Source of the DNA: Halopseudomonas sp002296055
Lineage (GTDB): Bacteria > Pseudomonadota > Gammaproteobacteria > Pseudomonadales > Pseudomonadaceae
Strand: one strand, 5' to 3'
Assembly (NCBI RefSeq): GCF_050876985.1
Contig: NZ_JBPAPP010000002.1
DNA length: 64,000 bases
Within the stretch, counting starts at the first letter, position 1. Every line of letters starts with the position of its first letter. The position numbers were made by a program, and so were the translations under genes. Below the pieces are notes generated by a model. The model was not told where the DNA came from, did not search any database, and worked only from the letters and a program-made list of their open reading frames with translations. Positions 53,179-60,613 of this stretch are shown one piece after another.

Positions 53179-54087
53179 TTAGATATTGTTATCCGACCAT
53201 TCTTTCTCAATCACCCCGACCACCCATTCATGGAAGGCCTGAATAACATCATCATCCCTATTGCTGTTGCTATAGGCCAAAAAACACTCACCGTGCCGGG
53301 TTACTTTTTCTGCCAGTGGCAACACCAGGTCATCGTCACTACGCATGAACTGATAGGACGTTGGCAGGTAGCCCATGGCAACGCCCACATTGCTCTTCAC
53401 GGCCTCAATACTGGCCTGCACCGTACTGACAACCAGCTCATTCTCGATTTCAGGCAAAAAGCCCCACTGCGTTTGCCAGCGGGGCCATTGATAGGTGTCG
53501 CTGGCTATTTTGATAATCCTACAGCCGGAAAAATCACCGGAGCTCAAGCCAGGGTGTTCAGCCAGATAGCTGCGCGTACAGATCGGCGTAAGCGATATTT
53601 CCACCAACGGGTGGTAGGTCAGTTCCGGCTCATTGCCGCACTCGTGACGGATGGCCACCGTCGCCTCCGAGCGCTCCAGATCGATTCTGGAAATGTCCGA
53701 ATCAATTTGTATATTCAACTCCGGGTACTTGACCTGAAACTCGTGGATATTAGGAAAAAGCAGCAAACTGGCGATATTTGGCAGGGTATTGATAACAAAA
53801 AGCCGCTTCTTCCTTTCTTTGCGCACCGCCAGAGTGGCGCTATCAATCAGATCCAGGCCGCGCTTTACATGCATGTAGTAGCGCTTGCCCTCAGAGGTTA
53901 ACGAGATTTTGCGGTTTTCTCGCTTGAACAGAATAACGCCAAGATTTTCTTCCAACGCCTTGATCTGATGACTCACCGCCGGCGGAGAGACGAACAGTTC
54001 ATTTGCAGCGTCCTTGAAGCTCAATCGGCGCGCAGCCACTTCGAAAACACGAATCAAGTTAAGTGAAGGCAAGTGCGGGGTGGGCAT
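53179..54087 (-). CDS. LysR family transcriptional regulator (GcvA-like)
   Basis: 302 residues. N-terminal winged HTH PSLNLIRVFEVAARRLSFKDAANELFVSPPAVSHQIKALE (blocks SFKDAANEL and SPPAVSHQIK), as in GcvA/AmpR types; then an effector domain with LFVINTLPNIASLLLFPNIHEF. Target genes are unknown; the divergent membrane-protein/PepSY operon is a candidate. Start 54087 (MPTPHLPSLNL) is standard. A palindrome at 54147-54162 may be its operator. Codon use and base content differ from the surrounding genes, which suggests transfer. Confidence 0.9.
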   Translation of the reverse strand: MPTPHLPSLNLIRVFEVAARRLSFKDAANELFVSPPAVSHQIKALEENLGVILFKRENRKISLTSEGKRYYMHVKRGLDLIDSATLAVRKERKKRLFVINTLPNIASLLLFPNIHEFQVKYPELNIQIDSDISRIDLERSEATVAIRHECGNEPELTYHPLVEISLTPICTRSYLAEHPGLSSGDFSGCRIIKIASDTYQWPRWQTQWGFLPEIENELVVSTVQASIEAVKSNVGVAMGYLPTSYQFMRSDDDLVLPLAEKVTRHGECFLAYSNSNRDDDVIQAFHEWVVGVIEKEWSDNNI

Positions 54088-54146
54088 GACGTGGCTGCTC
54101 AGCTGTACAGAGATCAATCAATACGGGCCAGCCCCAAGAGTATCGC

Positions 54147-54162
54147 AATGTTGCATAACATT
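54147..54162. promoter_or_regulatory. Perfect inverted repeat AATGTT-GCAT-AACATT upstream of the LysR gene
   Basis: A 6-bp perfect inverted repeat with a 4-base centre lies 60 bases upstream of the LysR start, in the divergent gap 54088-54356. Its size and T...A edges resemble a LysR-type recognition site (T-N11-A like), so autoregulation or control of the operon to the right is plausible. No other structure is seen in this 269 bp gap. Confidence 0.4.
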
Positions 54163-54356
54163 TCATCGACCAGTGCACGCACAATCGTATCTGCCTCCGA
54201 TGCCGGCGCAGCGGCGGCGTCACGTCCGACAGAGGATGAACTGCGCCAGCCTGCCAACATTGGCCCCGTTTGCAGCGCAGTCCTGGGCCGGGGATAATCC
54301 CGCGCACAGACCTCAGCGGAGCGCTTCATGCTGCAGCCCTTGCTTATTCGCCGCTC

Positions 54357-54926
54357 ATGGCCCCAACACTAATGGGGCTGCTAGCCATCGGATTGCTGAT
54401 CACCGGCGTGCTGACCTTGCGCCTGGTCTGGGGCAAGAGGTTACGGGCCCAACGGCTATGGCTGGGTTTTGCGTGGGGCTTGATCATGTTCGGCCACATC
54501 GCCTTTGCCAACGCCCTCGGCGCCGAAATCGGCATCCCTGCAGCCCAGCTGAGCTGCATGCTGTTTGGGCTTCTGCTGGTCCTAGGCAACCGGCAGCGCA
54601 AGCCCCGCCAGGTGCCCAGACAGCGCTCGGCGGTTGCCGGCACGCCAGTGGCCAGCAGCGTTTGCCGCAAATCTCTGCGCTTTCTCTTGGCCGGCCCGCT
54701 GGCGGCGGTGGCAGCCATTTCTGTCGGTATGCTGTTAACTCGCCTGCTTCAGCCACCAGCGCTCAACGCTATCGTCATCGCTGGGCTAAGCGTGCCGTTA
54801 CTCTGGGCTTGCGCAGTGCTCTGGGCCATAGGAGTGCAGCGGCTGCGCTGGCCCTTGGTGGGCCTGCTGTCCTGTAGCGGGCTCTCGCTTGGGCTGCTGC
54901 TGACTGGCGTGGGGGGTAACGGATGA
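54357..54926 (+). CDS. Integral membrane protein upstream of PepSY gene (DUF3325/DUF3649-like)
   Basis: 189 residues from the ATG at 54357; no good ribosome site is seen, and a TTG at 54270 is an alternative. About five membrane helices: LMGLLAIGLLITGVLTL, LGFAWGLIMFGHIAFANAL and SCMLFGLLLVLG in the first half, and LLAGPLAAVAAISVGMLL and IVIAGLSVPLLWACAVLWAIG in the second, with a basic loop between (NRQRKPRQVPRQRS). The second half resembles DUF3649 and the first possibly DUF3325, both small proteins of siderophore-uptake operons. Overlaps the PepSY gene by 4 nt. Confidence 0.65.
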   Translation: MAPTLMGLLAIGLLITGVLTLRLVWGKRLRAQRLWLGFAWGLIMFGHIAFANALGAEIGIPAAQLSCMLFGLLLVLGNRQRKPRQVPRQRSAVAGTPVASSVCRKSLRFLLAGPLAAVAAISVGMLLTRLLQPPALNAIVIAGLSVPLLWACAVLWAIGVQRLRWPLVGLLSCSGLSLGLLLTGVGGNG

Positions 54927-56407
54927 AGAACCTGCTCTCTCCTCGGCTGGTCAGCCGCATGCTGGCGGCGCACTCGCTGCTTGGCTTGCTGCTGGCCGCG
55001 CTGATCTACCTGCTCTGCCTGTCCGGCACCCTGCTGGTGCTGGATCATGAGATTAGCCGCTGGGAGAACCCGCACGCTCCGCTACTGCAAGAGGCCACAC
55101 CCGAGGCCATGATCCGCGCCCTGCAAGCGGGTATCGAGCAGGCCCATGCGGCCGGCAGCCATGATTACGTGGTGGTCACCACGCCGGCAGACGGCAGCCC
55201 GCAGCTTTCGTTGCGCTGGGTGGACTACCAGAGCGGCGCCGAGCACCTGCTGCAGGTCAACCCGCAGGGCGAGCTACTCGAGCCACGCAACGATGGCTTT
55301 AGCCACTTTCTTGAACACCTACACTTCTATCTTCATCTGCCGGCCACAGCGGGTTTGGCGCTAGTCGGGCTGATCGGCGTGCTGATGCTGGCTGCCATCC
55401 TCTCAGGGGTGCTGACCCATCCACGGATATTCCGCGATGCCTTTCGCTTTCGTCGCGGCGGCAACCCGCGCCTGGAACAGACTGACCTGCATAACCGGCT
55501 GAGCGTATGGGGCCTGCCATTTCATCTAACCATAACCTTCACCGGCGCCGTACTTGGCCTTGCTACCCTGGTATTGGGGGCGCTGTCCTATGCTGCCTTT
55601 GACGGCGACACCCAGCGCGCGCGGGAGGTGCTGGGTGGCCCCCAAGTCGCTCACAACGAAACGCCGGCCCCGCTGCCGGCTCTAGAACCGATCTTGCAGC
55701 AGATCCAACAGCGTTACCCGGACGCTCAGGTAGCGCGCCTGGCCATGCGCGAATTTGGTACCGAGGGCCAGAGCGTGCAGGTCGACATCACCCGCCCCGG
55801 CCAACTGGCGCTGACTGACCGCCACATCTTCAATGGCGCCGGCGAGCATCTGGGCAGTCGCGACGCTTTCGACGGCCCCTTTGGCGCCCAGGCCATCGCT
55901 GCCCTCGCCCCACTGCATTTTGGGCGTTTCGGTGAGGGCTGGCTGGCGCCCCTGGTCAAGACCAGCTACGTGCTGCTGGGCGCCGCTCTGTGCCTGATCA
56001 CCACCAGCGGCGTGCGCATCTGGCTCCTCCGCCGCCGCGATGCCGGCCGCGCGGCACCGGGCTGGCAGCGGCTATGGGACGCTGTTTTGTGGGGCCAGCC
56101 GCTGAGCTATATAGTGCTCGCCATGCTGACCCTCGTCCGCCCTGAGGCGGCAACATTGCCGGTGTGGCTGCTACTTAGCGCAGCGGCCCTGCTACTGGCA
56201 GGCCTACCCGCGGAGCCGACAACCAGCAATCGCGCCTGGCGCGCCGCCTTGGTGGTCAGCCTACCCGCGCTGGTGGCAGGCCACTTGGCGGTTCACGGCT
56301 GGCCGGGCGATCCGGCCGCACTGCTGATCAATATCATCCTACTGTTCAGCTCCGCGCTGCTGGCAGCGAACCTGTGGCTACTGGAGCGTAGGTCGGAACA
56401 CCCTTAA
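54923..56407 (+). CDS. PepSY-associated TM protein (PiuB/FoxB-like)
   Basis: 494 residues. N-terminal helix AAHSLLGLLLAALIYLLCLSGTLLVLDHEI is the PepSY_TM start; HFLEHLHFYLHLPATAGLALVGLIGVLML carries conserved His residues, and LHNRLSVWGLPFHLTITFTGAVLGL another. PepSY periplasmic segment at about residues 240-300; C-terminal helices follow. Such proteins act with TonB receptors, some as siderophore-iron reductases binding heme through the helix histidines. The stop is 127 bp before the TonB receptor gene. Confidence 0.9.
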   Translation: MKNLLSPRLVSRMLAAHSLLGLLLAALIYLLCLSGTLLVLDHEISRWENPHAPLLQEATPEAMIRALQAGIEQAHAAGSHDYVVVTTPADGSPQLSLRWVDYQSGAEHLLQVNPQGELLEPRNDGFSHFLEHLHFYLHLPATAGLALVGLIGVLMLAAILSGVLTHPRIFRDAFRFRRGGNPRLEQTDLHNRLSVWGLPFHLTITFTGAVLGLATLVLGALSYAAFDGDTQRAREVLGGPQVAHNETPAPLPALEPILQQIQQRYPDAQVARLAMREFGTEGQSVQVDITRPGQLALTDRHIFNGAGEHLGSRDAFDGPFGAQAIAALAPLHFGRFGEGWLAPLVKTSYVLLGAALCLITTSGVRIWLLRRRDAGRAAPGWQRLWDAVLWGQPLSYIVLAMLTLVRPEAATLPVWLLLSAAALLLAGLPAEPTTSNRAWRAALVVSLPALVAGHLAVHGWPGDPAALLINIILLFSSALLAANLWLLERRSEHP

Positions 56408-56461
56408 AACGTCGCACAAGACGATCAAGCCAGCTGCGTCGCAGCTTGTTACAGCCACTAA

Positions 56462-56490
56462 TTGGTTAAGATTCTCATTCGCGCTAAAGT
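56462..56490 (+). promoter_or_regulatory. Promoter with overlapping Fur-like box before the TonB receptor
   Basis: TTGGTT (56462-56467) and TAAAGT (56485-56490) are 17 bases apart. The spacer and edges hold GGTTAAGATTCTCATTCGC (56464-56482), which by my alignment matches 12 of 19 positions of the Fur consensus, including the ATTCTCATT half. Iron-dependent repression of the receptor gene starting at 56535 is therefore likely. Confidence 0.55.
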
Positions 56491-56534
56491 TAAGATCCCT
56501 ACAAAAACCTGCCAACCACATCAGGGATCCGACA

Positions 56535-58688
56535 ATGAAGATCAACAAGGCTAATCGACTGGGCAGCGTGCTGCTCGTCTCCCTCAGCCCCGGTTTCGCG
56601 CTGGCCGCCGACCCAACCGAGAACGGCACCACGCTCGAACTACCGGAAATCCTCATCACCGGCCAGAAGATCGAGCGAACACAGCTAGAAACCGTTGCCA
56701 GCGCCCTGGTCATCGACGGGGAGGAAATCGACAACGGCACGCGCATGGACAACCTCTATGACCTAATCGAGAGCGTGCCTAACGTCAGCAATACCAGTGG
56801 CTTCAACAGTCTGTCGATTCGCGGTATCGCCAACGCGGGTCCAACTGGCGCAGACAATGGCGCCGGCACTATCGGCGTGTACATCGACAACGGCCTGCTA
56901 ACCAGCCGCAGCATTCAAGACAACGCGATCAGCACCTGGGACCTGGAAAGCGTCGAGGTGCTGCGCGGCCCGCAGTCCACCACCTCGGGTCGCAACTCGC
57001 TGGCCGGCCAGATCACTCTCAAGACCCGCGACCCTGAGTTCACCAGCAATGGTGCCATCAAGGCCGCCTATGGCGAAGACCAGACCTTCCAGACCGCCAT
57101 CATGCAAACCGGACCGCTCAGCGACAATCTTGCGTACCGTGTTACCGGCGACTACCAGCGTACCGATGGCTTTGTGAACAATGACTTCTTCAACCAAAGC
57201 GATTTCAACAGCAACTACAACGGTAACCTGCGCGGCAAACTGTTGTACCTGCTGCCCAGCGACGGCGAGCTGCTATTGAGTGTCAGCCACAACCGTTTCC
57301 GTGAAGATGGCGATGCGGCGGTTGACGATCGCCAAAGTGGTCGGGAAAGCCGCCTTAACTACCCCAGCACCTGGGAGACGGTCAGCGACAGCGTATCGTT
57401 GAGCTTCAAGCAACCGCTCAGCGAGCGCCTGAGTTTTGAGGCCAACACGGGCTTCGTGCAGAGCGACTTTGAGCGCGACAATGACTTTGACGGCAGCCCG
57501 GGCGACGGAACGCTGCAGCAAGAAACCGACGATTACACCTTCAATCAGGAGTTTTTGCTGCACTACAACGGCGACCGTCTGCGCTCGGTGACCGGCCTGT
57601 ATCTGGCCGCCGGCACGCTAGATGACGGCTACACCACCAGCAACGTCGAGCTGGACACTGGTGGACTGCTGCCCATCCCCATCGCGCTCAATTCATCCAA
57701 CTACACCGAAGAGAGCTACAAGAACGCGGCCCTGTTCGCCGACGTCGACTACCACCTGACCGATCAGCTGGTACTGCTGGCCGGCCTGCGCGCCGACTAC
57801 GAAGAGCGTGAAAGCGACGTGCGCACTACTATTGAACGCGCTGCCTCTTACGGCCCCGGCTTCGACCCACTGATCGACGGCTTCCTGGCCGGCTTGATCG
57901 GCCCCGGACAGCAGGATGGCAAAACCGACGCCTTCAACCTGTTGCCCAAGATCGGCTTCAACTACCTGTGGAGCGACACCCTGTCCACCGGCTTCCTGGT
58001 CCAACGCGGCTATCGCTCCGGCGGCGTATCTACCAATCCAATCCGCGGCCAGGTGCAGGAGTACGACGAAGAGTTCACAACCCACTACGAGTCGTCACTG
58101 CGTGCCTTGATGCTGGATAAGCGGCTGGCCGTCAACTTCAACCTGTTCTTCACTGACTGGAAAGATCAGCAGGTAACCATCGCCCCGGCTGGCGCTATCC
58201 ACCCGCTAGACCGTTTTGTCGTCAACGCAGGGGAATCCCACGTATACGGGTTTGAGTTGGAAGGAAAGTACGCCGTCAATCGCAACTGGGATCTATCCGC
58301 CGGCGTGGGTTACAGCAAAACCGAGTTCGACGAGTTTGAGAACAACGGCGTTGACTACTCCGGCGAGGAGTTCCAGTTTGCCCGCAACTGGACCGGTAAT
58401 GTCGCCAGCACCTGGCGCTTTGCCGATGGCTGGTTCCTGAACGGCAATGTTTCTTACGCCAGCGAAGGCGCTACGCTACTGAACACGCCCGATACCGAGA
58501 CCGATGCTTACGCGCTGGTCAACATGAAGGTTGGCTACGAGCAGGACAACTGGGGTGCCTATTTGTACGCCAACAACCTGTTTGATCGCGAGTACCGCAC
58601 CGAGCGTTTTCGCGAAGATTCCAACTACGGCAATGCGGTCTATGGTGACCCGCGCGCCCTGGGCGTGGTTGCCACCCTGTCCTGGTAA
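56535..58688 (+). CDS. TonB-dependent outer membrane receptor
   Basis: 717 residues. Signal peptide (MKINKANRLGSVLLVSLSPGFALA), TonB-box-like LPEILITGQK, plug domain with SLSIRGIANAGPTGADNGAGTIGVYIDNG and WDLESVEVLRGPQSTTSGRNSLAGQI (blocks VEVLRGPQ and GRNSLAG), and a 22-strand barrel ending in the aromatic VVATLSW. Import of a ferric siderophore is likely from the PepSY neighbour and Fur-like box; the ligand is unknown. A hairpin follows the stop. Confidence 0.93.
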   Translation: MKINKANRLGSVLLVSLSPGFALAADPTENGTTLELPEILITGQKIERTQLETVASALVIDGEEIDNGTRMDNLYDLIESVPNVSNTSGFNSLSIRGIANAGPTGADNGAGTIGVYIDNGLLTSRSIQDNAISTWDLESVEVLRGPQSTTSGRNSLAGQITLKTRDPEFTSNGAIKAAYGEDQTFQTAIMQTGPLSDNLAYRVTGDYQRTDGFVNNDFFNQSDFNSNYNGNLRGKLLYLLPSDGELLLSVSHNRFREDGDAAVDDRQSGRESRLNYPSTWETVSDSVSLSFKQPLSERLSFEANTGFVQSDFERDNDFDGSPGDGTLQQETDDYTFNQEFLLHYNGDRLRSVTGLYLAAGTLDDGYTTSNVELDTGGLLPIPIALNSSNYTEESYKNAALFADVDYHLTDQLVLLAGLRADYEERESDVRTTIERAASYGPGFDPLIDGFLAGLIGPGQQDGKTDAFNLLPKIGFNYLWSDTLSTGFLVQRGYRSGGVSTNPIRGQVQEYDEEFTTHYESSLRALMLDKRLAVNFNLFFTDWKDQQVTIAPAGAIHPLDRFVVNAGESHVYGFELEGKYAVNRNWDLSAGVGYSKTEFDEFENNGVDYSGEEFQFARNWTGNVASTWRFADGWFLNGNVSYASEGATLLNTPDTETDAYALVNMKVGYEQDNWGAYLYANNLFDREYRTERFREDSNYGNAVYGDPRALGVVATLSW

Positions 58689-58714
58689 ACAAGGCTCCAG
58701 CGACACCAACCGAC

Positions 58715-58735
58715 GCCCGCGCATTGCGCGGGCGC
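58715..58735. terminator. GC-rich hairpin between TonB receptor and amidohydrolase genes
   Basis: CGCCCGCGC-ATT-GCGCGGGCG is a perfect 9-bp stem with a 3-base loop between convergent stop codons at 58688 and 58742. No T-run follows on either side, so it may need Rho or only stabilise the 3' ends. Confidence 0.6.
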
Positions 58736-58741
58736 TCGGCA

Positions 58742-60430
58742 TCAGTGACGACTGAACTGACGTATCCCCGCCACATAGACCTCTTGCACCTGCAACGCAT
58801 GCAGCCGCTGCGCTTCTACCGTGTAAGGGCTGTGATCAACAATCTGCAGATCAGCCCACTTGCCCACTTCCAGGCTGCCCGCCTGCTGATCGATGCCCAG
58901 CTGCCAGGCCGCATTAATAGTCATCGCGCGTAGCGCCTGCCGCACATCAATGGCCTGCGCCGCATTCAGCGTCTGACCGCTCGAGGTTTGCCGCGTGACG
59001 GCTGTTTGCATCAGGCTGTAGCCCTCGGTCGGAAACATAGGGCTATCCGCGTGCAGCGACGGATGCATCTGCAATTCAAACGCGCGGCGCACCGGCAGCA
59101 CCTGCTGAGCGACATGGCGACCAATAATCGAGTCCGCCAGCCGGTCGCCGTAATACAAGATGTGATTGATATGAAAGCTGGGGCTGACGCCGCGCTTAGC
59201 CAGCTCAGGCAGCAGATCCTCTGGCAGCAATACCGAGTGCTCCAGACGCACCTGCCTGCTAGCGGCTTCCGTCGGCAACGCCGCCAGTAGGGCGCGCGCA
59301 ACCTGACGGTTCGACTCATCGCCCTGACTATGAATAGCTACCTGCCAGCCCGCTGCGCTATAGCGGCGCAGACGCTCCACCAGCTCATCCTGCCCGATCA
59401 TGGCTGCGCCATGGCTACCAGGTTCAATGCCCAGCATCTTGCCCAGCTCACTATCCAGATAGGGTGTAGAGCTGAGCATACTGCCAGTGTACGGCGAGCC
59501 GTCGTGCCAAAGCTTAACACCCAGCACGCGGAAGTAAGGGTCATCCTGCTCCGGGGCGTCAGGCAGGTATTGCAGTTCACTGTCGACCAGATAAAAAAAT
59601 TGTCGGATGCGCGGACGAAAATCGCGCAGCGCCACCAGTCTGGCCATCCAGGGCGGCAGGTTGTACCCCAGCGATGCAACCGAGGTGAAGCCTTGGCTCA
59701 GGTAGCCATCCAGCGTTTCGCCGTAACGCCCTACCAGCCCAAGCGGCGCCCGTAGCCCTGCAACGAAGGGCGCCATGGCGCGTGTCTCTGCAATAAACCC
59801 GGTAAAGTCACCCTGCTCATCGCGCTCATAGAAAGAGCCGCTGCCCGGGTCAGGCGTATCAGCGGTGACGCCTGCCTCGGCAAACGCCATGGAGTTGGCC
59901 CAGGCAGAGTGCAGGGTCTGAGAGATCAGAAGCACCGGGTTATCGGGTGCCAGAGCATCCAGCGCCTCGCGCATGGGCACCTTGAGATCCGGCACCAGAA
60001 GCGCGTCCAGACCGCCGGCGTAAACCCACTCACCGGCGGGCGTATCGGCTACCGCCTGACGCAACGCCGACCACACCTGCGCATTACTCTGGTGTGTGAA
60101 GCCGGATAAGTCGTGCGCACCGGCAAAGACGGCCGTCAGCGTCGGATGCTCATGCGCCGCAACAAACCCTGGCAGCAGCGCACGGCCCTGCAGGTCGATC
60201 AGACGGGTATTGGCGCTGCGCTGCGTCATGACTGACGCCGTATCCCCCAGCGCCACAATTACGCCATCACGCACCGCCAGGGCTTCGACTACCTCATCCT
60301 GCTGATTGACCGTCAGAATCGGCCCGCCATAGAAAATCAGATCCGAAGAAGGCGGCCGACTCAACCACCAGCCAACAAACAACACCCCCAATAGCAGCAG
60401 CCCAAGGCCGACACCCAGCTTGCGCATCAC
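58742..60430 (-). CDS. Exported YtcJ-like amidohydrolase
   Basis: 562 residues. An N-terminal hydrophobic segment (MMRKLGVGLGLLLLGVLFVGWWLS) anchors or exports it. The body is an amidohydrolase-3 (YtcJ) domain: DLIFYGGPILTVNQQDEVVEALAVRDG at the start, metal-binding His pair in LLPGFVAAHEHPT, and VAIHSQGDESNRQVARAL with another His. The C-terminal WADLQIVDHSP closes the composite domain. Substrate is unknown; hydrolysis of an N-substituted formamide or cyclic amide in the periplasm is possible. Monocistronic. Confidence 0.88.
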   Translation of the reverse strand: MMRKLGVGLGLLLLGVLFVGWWLSRPPSSDLIFYGGPILTVNQQDEVVEALAVRDGVIVALGDTASVMTQRSANTRLIDLQGRALLPGFVAAHEHPTLTAVFAGAHDLSGFTHQSNAQVWSALRQAVADTPAGEWVYAGGLDALLVPDLKVPMREALDALAPDNPVLLISQTLHSAWANSMAFAEAGVTADTPDPGSGSFYERDEQGDFTGFIAETRAMAPFVAGLRAPLGLVGRYGETLDGYLSQGFTSVASLGYNLPPWMARLVALRDFRPRIRQFFYLVDSELQYLPDAPEQDDPYFRVLGVKLWHDGSPYTGSMLSSTPYLDSELGKMLGIEPGSHGAAMIGQDELVERLRRYSAAGWQVAIHSQGDESNRQVARALLAALPTEAASRQVRLEHSVLLPEDLLPELAKRGVSPSFHINHILYYGDRLADSIIGRHVAQQVLPVRRAFELQMHPSLHADSPMFPTEGYSLMQTAVTRQTSSGQTLNAAQAIDVRQALRAMTINAAWQLGIDQQAGSLEVGKWADLQIVDHSPYTVEAQRLHALQVQEVYVAGIRQFSRH

Positions 60431-60613
60431 CTAGTCCTTATTATTGTTGTAAGCGAGTACAGACCTTCAGCACCTCGGTGTCATGGTCTGCCCCCAAGCC
60501 CATTGTAGAGACCTGGCCCCAATCAACACATGGCATTTACGCCAGTATCCAGACCTACACAGACGCAGTTCCCGTGCCATACTTGCCCGGTGCCCCCTGT
60601 TGCGACGATCCCC

